44,194 bases of DNA. Source: Cerrena zonata (Eukaryota; Basidiomycota; Agaricomycetes; Polyporales; Cerrenaceae). The stretch covers positions 1-44,194 of the forward strand of contig JASBNA010000135.1 in NCBI GenBank assembly GCA_038087015.1. Direction: 5' to 3'. Shown here one piece after another: positions 20,716-31,893 of this stretch. Made by a program: the position numbers and the translations under genes. How positions within the stretch are numbered: the first letter of the stretch is position 1; each line of letters opens with the position of its first letter. The notes beneath the pieces were generated by a model that made no database searches, had not been told where the DNA came from, and saw only the letters and a program-made list of their open reading frames with translations.

Positions 20716-21217
20716 TTTTGTTGTGCACGCAATAGGTAGGGTAGTTAGAGGCAACAAAGATGATAAAATCGATCAGTAGACTAGACGAAATACATAGCTT
20801 TTTATACTAAATCCGGATGGATTTTACGGCCGAAACAAGTAGCAAATAGGACGACGCGGAAAGCGTAAGAAACGCGTCGGAAGACAGACGGGAAAATGGG
20901 AGCGAATGGGAATAAAGCAAACCAGAGAAAATGGGACGAGAAGATATGAGGAAAGGATTAAGAGAGTCCGAAAGAAAAGGCAGAAGGTATAAGAGGATAA
21001 GACAGAAGCAAACCTGAGCACCTTCCTAATCCGGAATGATCAGGTCCGGATGAGGTCAGCGCTGGCTGCAGCCGGATCCTCAGTGCGGGCGGATGCACCA
21101 CGTCCGGATGCGGGTCATGCCCGGACGCACATTGTGTCCGGATGTGGATCGTGTGCGGATGCACTACAATACCGGATGGTGCATGCGTCCGGATGCTTCG
21201 GACGGTGTATTACAACA
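20716..21217 (-). repeat. copia 5' LTR
   Basis: 502 bp, the partner of 15665-16166. In element sense it starts TGTTGTAATACACCG. The CCGGAT-rich part lies in the first 180 bases of the element-sense LTR, where U3 promoter and enhancer elements are expected. Confidence 0.95.
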
Positions 21218-21222
21218 GAGAC
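21218..21222. repeat. target-site duplication, right copy (GAGAC)
   Basis: Matches 15660-15664 exactly. Confidence 0.85.
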
Positions 21223-21687
21223 CGTGGGGTTACTCACTGGTCCTATCCAAATGGCCAAGGAGACCGGACGAGCAGTGTCGCGGCGTTCAATAGCGACCCA
21301 TGATTTCTCGTATGTAGGAGGTCCAACAGCATCACAATCTGCTACTTGAGGGGGAAGCTATGTTCTAGAACGCCAGTAGTGTATGATCGTAGTGCGTTCA
21401 AATTGGGGTCGTCCAATTCCTGTAACATAATGCAGAAATCCGAAGGCTGGACATAAACGTTGGACACCAGAAAGGCCAGCTTGTCCAGGATTCAGCAACT
21501 TACCCTCCCATCTCTTCATTGATAGGACTAAGAATGTATCCCACCAGTTGTCGGCAATGTGTGTATTTGGTAAAGTCGTATTGGCTACCTCAACCGAGGG
21601 AACTGGCGCTCGCACAGCGTCGCTAACGCTGATTGAGTATGTAGATCCAAGATGTATTATATGATGTATAGCTCCCATCACAAACAA
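21223..21687. other. flank between copia element and DUF6533 gene
   Basis: About 465 bp. A minus-strand open frame of about 100 codons exists downstream of the DUF6533 stop, but it has no recognisable family motif and probably is 3' untranslated sequence. The F-box homology interrupted by the copia element does not clearly resume here. Confidence 0.4.
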
Positions 21688-23196
21688 CTAGTCGTAGCTT
21701 TCCGCCGAAGACAGAGCTTCTGGATAATTGAAAGCTATCGATGAGGTCGGATCAATGGTTGAGTGCTGTAGACCACTATTCTTGGGGTCACGAATATTCA
21801 GCATGAGTCGGCTGATGAGCGTACTAGCGATGCTGGAAGAGTATCAAGTTAGCGCGATGAGATAAACTGTGAGGTAGATAAACGGGAGTACTCACGCGTT
21901 GGTGAGAGAGGCCATCTGAACTATATCGCCCCAAACCTGGAAGGGTATATGTAAGAAAACGAAGGGCACATAGAAGGGTCTACTAACCAGAAAATTGAGG
22001 AGTTCAAACACATAAGCTAGACCTAGAAAACTTCACGGCACATTATAAGCAATTCCAAGCAATCGATGATTGTAGCATACCCAAAATACATGGTTCCTGT
22101 ATGCTGAATGTGAGCGGAGGGATACAGGGTACCGGCGTGTCTTTGGCTCACCATCTCGTAGCATTAATGAGAATAAGCTGTTCTCCACCGTCCGACCGAT
22201 TTGCAGACGTTTGTATAAGGTTAGTGCAAAGATTATACAATCGAATGCGATCGCCTGCGACCATGCAAGGGCGTAATCTAGAGAGGGAGTGCAAAGTGAG
22301 TTCGCTTCCAGAATTGGGGCGTAGGAATATATACGTTTTCCTCTAATGAAATAATATTATGAGTCGATTATTTATTAGTATAGCAATACACTCACTGTTC
22401 TTTTGTCAATGGTAAGTCGCAGATTCGGAGTTTACCATTCGGATATGCAGGAAGTCCTCGAAATAACGATATTTGCCACTGGAAGATGTGGTTAGATGTA
22501 GTATACCATGATGATCCGAGATCCGAGAACTCACGCAAGAAATAGCGAAGCCCATGCAGAGAGTAAATATTAGGAAGAATAGGATTAATTTGTTCCGGTC
22601 ATACAGTGCGTAAGTTCGAAAAGTGAGAAGAACTGCACAATGACCATCAATCACTCCGTTCAAAAGGTATACTTTCTGGACTCACTCATTACTAGCATAA
22701 TTGCAAAAACGCAGTAAGCCTGATGGAAGATCTGTAGACCAGCGCATCTGTTACGATGACACGATGTGAGCCTTTAATTTATGGAATGCGATCATGAATG
22801 ACAAACGTCTGTGCACAGCATGGTAAGGAATAGTCTCGGAAATATGAGATAGGTTTATCACATACCTGTGGCGAAAGGTCCCAAAAGAATTCAACGATGA
22901 CGGGAACTTGGGCGATGAGGGCAGTATATCTATTGAGAAAATAGAAGAAGGATATCCACGATAAACGAGAGTCTAGCCAGAACAGGTTGTATTCCGAGTT
23001 GATTGTGAGGAGATAATCGTAGTAGAGGATGACTTGTAGAGAGGGTTAGAAGGTTTGTACATTAGAATCATTTTGTGTACGCACCTACTGATGCTGCTAT
23101 GCTATAGCGATCTGGCTCGCGGGATCCAAAACTGAAGAAGTAGGAGTTAATATCATCCAGACTCATAAGAGAATCCGACCCACATCCAGATGTCAT
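21688..23196 (-). CDS. DUF6533-type multi-pass membrane protein (possibly degenerate)
   Basis: Belongs to a large basidiomycete family of seven-helix proteins of unknown function. The first exon (23085-23196) starts MTSGCGSDSLMSL and contains GSREPDRYSIAASV. After intron 23033-23084 comes ILYYDYLLTINSEYNLFW, the family hallmark, and ALIAQVPVIVEFFWD. Later exons give IFHQAYCVFAIMLVM, LLTFRTYALYDRNK, LILFFLIFTLCMGFAISC, LAWSQAIAFDCIIFALTLYK and SLFSLMLRDG, then a C-terminal tail ending SSAESYD at 21688. Several joints (near 22748-22865 and 22030-22130) do not give a clean frame with canonical sites, so small indels may have inactivated it. The family assignment is firm and the exon model only partial. 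Confidence 0.72.
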
Positions 23197-24168
23197 AGTC
23201 AGTAAGAGAGTCCATCCCAAGAGGGGGTGTAGAAGAGGCACCTCATGTCAAGGAGCGACCATGCAACAAATGGAACACCTTTTAGTATGAACTCGGCAAC
23301 GGTGCAAAACTTTGTGGCGATGACTCGTGATATACTGACACGCGGCAAGAAATCACTTCGGGTGCAAGTCAATATTGCGGTTGATTAGATGAAGCCTCAT
23401 GAGATTTAGTTAGTTCTTTTGATATAATTCCGCGACCAACTACTGTTTGAACAGTGCTTAACACAGGTGTAGATTTGTAGTCGGTGCAAAGTTGTGCTAT
23501 ACGTAGTGAGAAGGCAGTAAAGTTGTTCCAGTTTGAAGGTATCACACTAATGGCAGGATACTTATCATATAGTCCCCATTACTACCGCTGGGACTAAAAT
23601 AGAACGTGGCCGCTGCAAGTATTCGGGAGGAACAATGATTTAGACCTACCACTACCGGTCAGCTATTTATGAGACGAGAAAACTACATACGTCACAGTAC
23701 TAGTTACATCCAAGGGGTTGGGATTTGAGGTACATGCACTGGCGCAGATTTTTCAACTGTATAAGACACAAATCATAAGTGACCCCACCAGCGGCGGGTA
23801 ACCTGGAACTTGAACCTGGACTTCCTGGTTGGAGCACGAACTTGAAGGTCATATACTACTTAGATAAGATAAGATAAGAATTAAAAGTCATCTGGCTCCG
23901 AGTCCTTGGAGTCCAAGTCTAAGTCAACCCATCTTTCCTCTGCACCGTTAGTATACCTAAACGTACTCGCTCGATTGTTTGGGTTTATATATACAAATGG
24001 CCTCAAGACATCCTACTCACCGGGACCTATTACGTATACTTCGATCCGAATTCGAAGAAGCGCTTCACAGCAACCATGAAGTTGCAGCGCTGAGTTGTCC
24101 TAGGGTCGCTCCTTGTCCCCACTATTTCGTTGCTCAAATTACAAGTATCGAGTACATTTCTTACCATC
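23197..24168. other. intergenic, about 970 bp
   Basis: AT-rich, no gene recognised. It must contain the promoters of the DUF6533 gene and the plus-strand F-box gene, which diverge from here. Confidence 0.4.
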
Positions 24169-26182
24169 ATGATTCCAGGTCAGAGTAAACGACAGAAACT
24201 GCTCGATGAAACAGTTACAAGTCCAACTATGGCAACTAAACGGAAGCGTGTCCGTGGCGCACTCAGGAGTCTTCCAGATATGCCAATCGATATCATATGC
24301 CAGGTGCGACTATATACAGGACCGATATAAAATCATTCTCAACCAACTTCACCGTCTAGATTTTCTACTTGTTAAACCCAATAGATCTCCTGCGCATCGC
24401 GCGGACAAATAAAGCTTTCCGAAGGCTCCTCATAGTCCGCAAGTCTGGTCGTGGGTCGGACTACGCATGCACTAGTATATGGAGAGAAGCTCGCAAGAAT
24501 ATACCGGATCTTCCAGAACCATTTCCGGGAATGAGTGAGCCTTTTTACGCTAGCCTCTGCTTCGAGCCCCATTGCACTGTAAGTTGATAACATCGATAAC
24601 ACAATGCCACCCAATTTGACTGTATGAACTTCGACTAGATATGTTTCAAGCAGAGTATACATGAGGTCATCTGGGAATTCCGCGCTCGCCTTTGCAACGA
24701 GTGTAAGAATAAGAAAACGAGGTGAGTTTAGTGTATCTCCTGAACCACAATCGCGTCAACAAGTAATCAAGGACATCATCGGGATTCGAAACCCAAATTT
24801 GGGGAGCGCCTTCTTCTGTTGCTCTTCCCCTCATGAATGCTCAAGTTACAAGTGAGTGTAATAAGAATCTTCGTCTGGGGCCCGTCGGTTTAATAGGTAA
24901 ATAGTATTGGGACGCACCCGGAGAACATTTCTCGAGTCCGATATCACTCAACTCGAGGAGAAGTGGGAGCGTCTTAGAGATGACGGCGACGACAAGAAGG
25001 AGCAATTTATACAACGTCACAAAGAAAATATACAAAGACTTGAAGAGGTAAACAGTTACTGGTCATATGTTTATCGCCGTGCTGAATTTGTCATTTGTAC
25101 AGCATGCTCGCCGCTGCAGTGTATGGTTTTCCTCCAAGAAGTCTGATCGTCAATTTGAGATTTGGAAAATCAAAGGACAACGATGCAAAAAGTAGGTGTA
25201 GGTCAATGTACAATGTATTGACACTGCCATGCGGACTCACTGTACTCCACTTTCCAGCATTCTTGATAGACTGGAAGAACTGGGTTATGGCCCGGATATT
25301 CACTGGGCCAATAACAATCACATTGTTCGAAAACACAGAATAGAAATGCTTCCCGCCGTGCGCCAGGGAAAGCCTCTCACAGAACGAGGTACGTCTCGAC
25401 CATAGCTGGCAACATACACATTGCTTATGACAGGAGAATCCACAGTGTGGGAGAATATACGCCCGGAAATCGTCAAGCATATACTTACTCATATTCGACC
25501 TAAACGCCTCGAGTCTGACTATCAATCGGTGTTGGAGGATCGTATCCCTTTTCTGAAAGAAGCGAGAGCTAAATTCGCGGAGCCTTACGGCACAAACTTC
25601 CCCCTTGTAGAAGATTTTGCTCGTTTGCCAGAAGTTAGGGCTATTCTCGACCCCTCAGATGGGCAACATATAAATATCGAAAGCTTTGATGCACTAGAAT
25701 CCCAAATCCCCGAGATAATCGCTCGATGGAAGGACAACGTCCGAGACGAGTTGGATGCGTTCCTACGGAAAAAATTGAGTCGCCACAATATCCCATCTGA
25801 CTTGTCAACATCAATCTTGCATTCAAACCTCGCCATCGCTACCCTCTTCTGCAGAAAATGCCACCAGATCGTCCAAACTTCAAACCTCGAGCTTGCTGTC
25901 CATGGTTGCCGGACTCTCTCATGGTCTCCCTCAACCCCGATAGATAGATATGAACCAACACTTGAGAAACTAGAATTATATCCTTATTCCCCTTCAGATT
26001 TCTATGTTGCCTCGAGTGAGGTACTCGAGATCCTCCAAGCATGTGGCAAAGATAAGCTCACTACCGTCCAAGAACTAGATGCTCTCAATCATGTGCTTCC
26101 TTGCCATAAGGGCTGTGATACAACTGATGCCGGTGCTACCTATGGTTGGAGAGACTTAGTAGGTCGTCGTCATCACTCATAA
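24169..26182 (+). CDS. F-box protein paralogue, C-terminally truncated
   Basis: The start MIPGQSKRQKLLDE matches the paralogues. The F-box is LRSLPDMPIDIICQ joined over intron 24304-24359 to IFYLLNPIDLLRIARTNKAF. The next exons carry RKNIPDLPEPFPGMSEP and CTICFKQSIHEVIWEFRARL with CNEC, a likely zinc site. The distal part has MLPAVRQGKPLTERG, RPKRLESDYQSVLEDR, LPEVRAILDPSDG, a C-x2-C-x13-H-x1-C finger (CRKCHQ...AVHGC) and LEILQACGKDKLTTVQELDALN. Homology ends at TYGWRDL, where the paralogue at 38448 continues for about 140 more residues, including a C2H2-like finger. It is therefore cut short, perhaps by an old rearrangement. Some middle joints (24720-24770) are not resolved. F-box proteins recruit substrates to SCF ubiquitin ligases; the substrate is unknown. 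Confidence 0.72.
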
Positions 26183-26820
26183 GCCTCATGGGTTTTAACT
26201 TACAAAAATATCAGCTTATCCATAGCATAACAAACCATAGGTCACCCTTCAAACTTACAGGGTCTCCTTTGTGGGAATTTATATCAACTGACGAAGATTT
26301 TGTGCCTTCTTTTTCTTGGGATGATAGGTATTCACCGTACTTCTAATGAGAAATATTGATCATTAACTTGAGGCTTTAGTCTCTCTCTTTGGGATTCCTC
26401 CATACTTAATTACGCCCCATTGGACATGCTATTCCCTTCGTACAACGGAGAGCTTGAAGTGAATTGAATTTCCGACTAATAACTGTGAAATTCAGTTTTC
26501 GTTACGAGGAAGCGTAGATGCAATTGTTCAAATACTGTTGTACAATATCCCAAAGTCTACTTTTCGGTAGTATTGTATTATACATAGCCATTTCTGTATG
26601 AATATTCTTGCCAATTAGTATTGGATTGCATCTCTTTGGAAAAGGGGTGCTGAGTTACCCTACATGGATGATTATCTGAACGTTACTTCCGTGACTAGAA
26701 GTATAGAAAGGTTAATGCATATTCAAACTTAACTACATCTATGTTGAGACAAGAAGAGAAAAAAGGATTACTATATATTGAACTATCCCTACACTGAAAT
26801 TCTATCACGAAGAACTCGCA
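26183..26820. other. intergenic, about 640 bp
   Basis: AT-rich, between the truncated F-box gene and the 3' end of FOL1. The missing F-box C terminus was looked for here and not found. Confidence 0.45.
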
Positions 26821-29554
26821 CTATCCCCAAAGAGCATCAGAAATACGAACGGCATCCCCCATCTCTAACACATCATGTACCCTCACAACAGCTGCTCTCT
26901 GCTGAACCGCACAACTAACAGCCGCTGCAGTAGCCCACCCTCTCTCAGCCGGTGCTGTTTCTCTTCCAGCGTAAGAGCTACTCGAGTCGGCTTGGTGGAG
27001 AAGCGTCCCTAGGAAAGACTTTCTCGACGTGCCAATAAGTTGAGGATATCCGCAAAGGGCATTGCGAGCACCGTCCTTTCGTGTGAAATCTTCGGTGATT
27101 GAGGAAGCGTTACGAAGGAGCTCCAAGTTACCGTCGACTGTTTTGCTGAATCCAATCCCAGGATCGACGATCACCAGCCAACGTCTCAATCCACCTTTAC
27201 CCTTGACGATAGTGTCTACTTTCTCTCCTAACTCGACTTTCACAGCTTCGACTACTGCGCCTCTACCGCGTGAGTCAGCGGCGTAGTTGTATGCTGTATA
27301 ATCCTTGTTGGATGAAGCTTCTCCACGAGAGTGCATGAGAATAACCGGCACAGCTAAGTCTCGAGCCACCTGACGGATTTTGAGAAGATGTTTCTTCCCA
27401 GATTCTCCGACAGGGTATTCGGGACCAGAGAACGCGCAAACGTCGTTGATACAATTCGCACCAGCATGAACTGCTTCTTCTGCCACTTCCCACCGGAACG
27501 TGTCAACGCTCAATAGGGTCTGTCGCACCTCGACACCAGACCCATCTGACTGATACGACCGAATAGCCTGAACCATTGGTACGACACGAGACATCTCCTC
27601 TTCTGCCGAAACAAATGCGGCGCCTGGACGAGTGGAGTATCCTCCAATGTCGATAATATGTGCCCCGCCCTGTACAGCCGATTGAGCGTACGAGAGACCA
27701 GTGGTGATAGTGTTATTTATCCGGCCGTCAGAGAAGGAGTCGGGAGTTACATTCAAGGTACCCATGATGTAGGTCTTGCGGGGAGATGATGGAGAAATGG
27801 GGAACGTCCAGCATTTCGACGTCGATGGAACAGCAGGTAGGTTGGGTAGCTGGAGGTCGACTTTCTTAGAGACTTGTACGAGAGGGTACTGAGGGAAGGG
27901 AGAGACTTTGTGCATAACCTGCGGCTCTGTTTCCTTCGAAACCACATCAGAGAGGAGGTCTTGGACTTTAAGTTTGGCCACTGGATGAATACAGTCTGGA
28001 ATCATGCTGGAATGATATTGTTAGTAAATAATCGCAATGTATATGTAGGTAACGCAACTCGTTCAGTGGACGAAGAACAAATTCCCGTTCCAACATCTTC
28101 GGGTGTGGGATGACTAGATGTCCCTCCAAATCGTCGGAGTCCCTCTCGTCTAGTGGGCGAGTATCGAGGATTTTCGAGTCAAACAATAGGATATCCAGGT
28201 CAATCGCTCGAGGGCCATTACGGAACGACGCTACTCTTCCTACTATCGATTCGATCTGTTTCAACAGGTTCAGTAGCTCCAGAGGCGAGAGTGTGGTCTC
28301 AATCTGTTCCGATCATGAGCAGGAGCCAGCACGACATAAGTGAGACACGGACCAAGCATGCGCAATTAACGAATTTAGGTTGGTCGGTAACATACATGGG
28401 TTCGGTTTCGTACATGAAGCTCGTGTCTATGATGGTGACGTTGGCACCTTCGGGTAGACGGTTATAATGCACGCCAGGAGTCTCCAAAAGTCGGAGTGCA
28501 AGCTCGATGTTGTAAAAACTATCACCGAGGTTGGAACCAATAGCTAGAGCGGCTAGATGTTTTGATTCATCCGACGTCGATAGACCTGTAGCTAGGACTG
28601 GGGCTGTTGGAGGCGGTTCTACGGAATTCGAAGTCGTAACGACAGGAGTTTTATAAACAATTCCACCTGAGTAGTGGGGAGCCAAGGAGCCATCTTTGAG
28701 TAAACGGGTAATTTCAACTTCGGGGCCTTCAGCGCAGACCAAGGCACTGTACTTCGACGCCTTGACTGTCACAGAATCGCAATGGTCTTGAAGGAACTCG
28801 AGACTCAGACGTGCGACATGTGAAGCTAGGGCCTCTAGCGTAAGATAGGATGATTTCGTTACATCCTGAGCACAATTTTAATACTCCAGTGTTTAGGAAG
28901 ATAGAGTGTTATAACAAATTGTAGAACCTACGTTTCGGATGCTTCGTTCCAAGTTCCGAAAGGGAAATACAGATGTAGGGCGAGTTCTTCGGTGAAATAT
29001 GAGATCGAACCGCACAAGTTGTGTCTCCTCCCGCTCACAGTCGTTTATGCCGATGATGGTACGTATTTCCAAGTTGGAAATCGAGAGCTGCTCCGCAGAA
29101 GGAGTGTTTGCGCTTCTCCTCGCTTCAGCTCGAATCGCAGTGGTCGCAGGATACAATAACCCTCTAGGCCTTTGTATCTCGAGATGAATATGATGAACAT
29201 CATCGTGCTCCTCGAAGGTCCTGTCTCGAGCGTAGTCAAACAAAGACTCTAAAGAATCAAAGTCTGTGACTTGGCAACTTGTACTAATGGTTTTGGAAAC
29301 TGAAGAATAGTTAATAGAATGGGTCAAGTCATCGGTTTCCGCAGTGCGAGTGATATCATGCTTGATTTCTAGCGTGATATTCACAGGTTGTACTTTCGCA
29401 CTAGGGGACTCCCATTGCGCGCCATCTGTGAAGGAGGCCATTTGATGGAGGTTTTTGATTCGAATGACATCTGTGCCAGGCCTGGCTTCATAATAAAATA
29501 GGTAAATGAAGCAAACTAGGTGTGCCATAGCATCACTTACGCAGATCCAACCAT
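26821..29554 (-). CDS. FOL1: trifunctional folate enzyme (dihydroneopterin aldolase, HPPK, dihydropteroate synthase)
   Basis: Makes dihydropteroate in folate synthesis. Exons are 29541-29554 (14 nt), 28932-29481, 28353-28865, 28059-28303 and 26821-28006; all joints are in phase and give 835 aa. Residues about 8-290 carry two aldolase-like units (TDVIRIKNLHQ, then LEIRTIIGINDCEREETQ). HPPK (about 292-455) has LAIGSNLGDSFYNIE, TSFMYETEPMYV and GPRAIDLDILLFD with the metal-binding DxD. Dihydropteroate synthase (about 518-832) has MGTLNVTPDSFSDG, IIDIGGYSTRPGA, DPGIGFSKT and LIGTSRKSFLG. The STRPGA loop, where sulfonamide-resistance changes occur in other fungi, keeps the wild-type Thr-Arg-Pro. 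The start was chosen because the 14-nt exon joins in frame directly to the aldolase domain. It shares a short promoter with EMC2. Confidence 0.96.
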
Positions 29555-29731
29555 CTTGCTTTCTTGACCTTACAGACAAAAATGAGCAAAGTATTGAGGG
29601 TGAAAGGAAGAAAGGTAAAGGCGCGCTGGAGTTCGCTCCGGGCTGTGATCGAGAGTGACGCGAACCACTTCAAACACAGACCTCGGACTCTCGTGCTCGT
29701 GTTATAATTCTCTATATCATCGTCTCTCATA
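29555..29731. promoter_or_regulatory. divergent promoter of FOL1 and EMC2
   Basis: Only 177 bp separate the two start codons. CT-rich tracts are present but no known site is clear. Inferred from position. Confidence 0.5.
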
Positions 29732-30928
29732 ATGGAACTTTCAGCCTCATTACAAAAGCTCGGTGCATATGTCCCTCGTAAAAATGACAAGTCTCAAGAA
29801 CTTGTGAACCAGGGTGACTTTCTATTGAAGTCATATCTTGCCCAAGGAGATGATGGTGCGTCATGCAAGCAAATGGCCACCGGAAGGATGTAATTAACCT
29901 TGAACTTGTCGTCTACTAGGCTGGGACTCGATAATAAAACTCGTGCTGGCTGCTTTGGACCAAGGGGATGTAGAACTCGCGGACGTACGTTCTCTGAACA
30001 TCTTTGTGCTAACATAAACTTACCTTCCCCGAACTTTCAGAAATGTCTGCAGTTAATTTCGGACAAGTTCCAAACATCTCCCAGAGTAGATGTACTCACT
30101 GGAATTCGTATGGAGTACTCAGAGACTCTTGAAACCGCCTTGGCGTACTACAATGATCTGCTCGAGACGGATTCTAGTAATGCGGTATGTTGTACCCAAC
30201 ACCCATTGAATGATATGATGCTCAATATTATATTCTATCAGGCTATTTGGAGACGAAAGGCATCTGTGCTAAGACGTATGGGAAAGATCGACCAAGCCAT
30301 CACAGAGCTTTCATCAATGCTGGATACTTTCTACACCGAGGTGGAAGGTTGGCTCGAGCTTGCCGACATGTATACCTCTTGCCATCAGTAAGTCTTATTC
30401 ACTTGCCATGCATGATATATTATCCCAAACAATCTATACAGGTATACATATGCTCTACAATCCCTATCACACGCGTTACTCCTTGCTCCTCAAAATCCTT
30501 TCCACTTCCTTCAATTCGCTGAAGCAGCATACCTGGCGAGCGACCTTCCTCTGTCATTGAAGATGTTCCTACAAGTTGTGGACATGACAGACGACGATGA
30601 TGAGGATGTACCACCAAGCGACACAATACCGACAGGAATTACCCTACGTGCTTGGTTTGGCGTGAAATTGGTACGTTCTCTCAGAGCGATTTTTGACAAT
30701 ACCTATGTGCTCATCATTTTTTTGCAGTGCACATACAAGTTACTTACAGAACCTAAACTTGTTCACTCGTCTGCTTCGCAAACACCGCCGCCGTCAACTT
30801 CGACCATCTCTGCTCTTGACGAACTGACAACAGAACGTCTGAGGACGGCGTATCTGAACACGACCCGTGAATCCCCTCCGACAGCTGACAATGCTTTCAT
30901 CAATGCCATGGCGCAGATCATTCAGTAG
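29732..30928 (+). CDS. EMC2: ER membrane protein complex subunit 2 (TPR protein)
   Basis: Cytosolic scaffold subunit of the EMC insertase, built from tetratricopeptide repeats. Exons 29732-29855, 29920-29984, 30041-30184, 30242-30387, 30442-30670 and 30728-30928 give 302 aa, close to the usual length of about 300. Diagnostic segments are LVLAALDQGDVELAD, RVDVLTGIRMEYSE, YYNDLLETDSSNA, KASVLRRMGKIDQAI, TEVEGWLELADMY, YALQSLSHALLLAPQNP and LRAWFGVKLC. Acidic DDDDED and Ser/Pro-rich inserts in the last third look lineage-specific. Convergent with eS30. Confidence 0.93.
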
Positions 30929-31329
30929 ACAGTGACGCAGTTCTCAGATCCGCTGTAGACTAGTAGTGATACCCGCCAATTGATTGGTTCATAGAAACTT
31001 GTGTGAATATCGTAAGATGGCAGGTTGTCCAGGGTCTCCAAGGCTTCACACAGCAATCCAAACGGATACAACAAACTTATCCTTGGGAAATATGAATACA
31101 ATCCTGGATCACAACAGATATTTGAGAGGCCCTGAGTCATAGATGTATACGTGGGGCATATGCGAGCGTAGAGAAAACATGGGATAGCAGAGCGTGAGCG
31201 CGAATGCAATGGGTGAATGGGACTCCTCCAATCGACCTGACTCCTTCACTCGGAGCCGGAAGCGGCTAGTGAGGCCGCTATGTAGACGACGCCTATGCGT
31301 CGATGAGTACTTCCCGGTAGGGTAGCATT
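30929..31329. other. convergent 3' gap between EMC2 and eS30
   Basis: About 400 bp holding both 3' untranslated regions. No gene is recognised. Confidence 0.45.
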
Positions 31330-31893
31330 TTACTTCTCGGGGTTGGCATTCCTGGAGGGGGGAGTTGTCAGTAAAGAGTAACAAAGAGGGTGTTGGGAAG
31401 AGAGTAAGAGTCAGATAGGAGCGAAAGACAAGATGTTTGTTTATCAACACAATTGATTCAGTGTGAACTATGCAAGTATATGGTATCATCACGAAGGGTT
31501 TGCTGGTGGCATTGGTTGCATGTACGTTGATCGATCCACGGAAAGGGAGAAAGAGCAACGCCGCAAACCGAAGTCTTCTGGGAGAAAAACTGAAATACTC
31601 ACATTCTGCGCTTGCCACCAGGGAGAGTGGTGACATTCACGAATCTAGGGGGTATCGATCAGTAATATGTTTTCAAAAAAAGGTCATAGGTTCGGGGACA
31701 TACCTGCGGTTGTAGAGAATGCGCTTCTTAGCACGGCCCTTGGGGACCTTCTTCTTCTCCTGCTTGTCGACCTTGGGGGTCTGAGACTTGACTTTGCCGG
31801 CACGGGCGAGAGATCCGTGAACTAGACGAACATCGTGGGTAAGTAAGAGGACATCGAGCGCAACGGCGACGAGGAGCAAAGACCTTTTCCCAT
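31330..31893 (-). CDS. RPS30: 40S ribosomal protein eS30
   Basis: Exons 31884-31893 (ATGGGAAAAG), 31704-31821, 31603-31644 and 31330-31351 join in phase to 63 aa. Recognisable parts are [52 protein letters not shown] and the ending NANPEK. There is no N-terminal ubiquitin-like fusion, as in other fungi. Introns are 31822-31883, 31645-31703 and 31352-31602; the last is 251 bp, four to five times the local norm, and holds a snoRNA. Confidence 0.95.
31411..31492 (-). ncRNA. C/D-box snoRNA, U80/snR60 type, intronic in eS30
   Basis: In gene sense the eS30 intron contains a C box GTGATGA (31486-31492), a D' box CTGA preceded by GCATAGTTCAC, a C' box-like TTGATAA, and a D box CTGA (31411-31414) preceded by TCTTTCGCTCCTAT. 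The first guide is complementary to the conserved large-subunit rRNA segment GTGAACTATGC. The second is shared with U80 and is complementary, with wobble, to the rRNA segment GGGGCGAAAGA. This two-guide combination is that of human U80 and yeast snR60, which direct 2'-O-methylation at two 28S/25S sites. Reference sequences are from memory. The terminal stem is weak. Confidence 0.82.

Larger units (their letters stand above)
15665..21217 (-). mobile_element. Ty1/copia LTR retrotransposon, 5.55 kb, coding on the minus strand
   Basis: Complete architecture in element order: LTR (20716-21217), primer-binding site, gag-protease, integrase, reverse transcriptase, RNase H, polypurine tract, LTR (15665-16166), bounded by a GAGAC duplication. 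Integrase precedes reverse transcriptase, which defines the copia group. The LTRs are about 99 percent identical (5 differences in 502), so insertion was fairly recent. Coding is damaged: gag-protease and pol are in different frames, and integrase is broken by a tandem triplication, so this copy is probably not autonomous. It sits in the decayed F-box fragment. Confidence 0.95.

Noticed and set aside
21358..21687. 109-codon minus-strand open frame after the DUF6533 stop
   Set aside because: No recognised motif, no separate promoter, and position fits a 3' untranslated region; not excluded but not supported.
31109..31636. 175-codon minus-strand open frame
   Set aside because: It runs through the eS30 terminal exons, the snoRNA intron and 3' flank in the wrong frame; the eS30 model explains the region.
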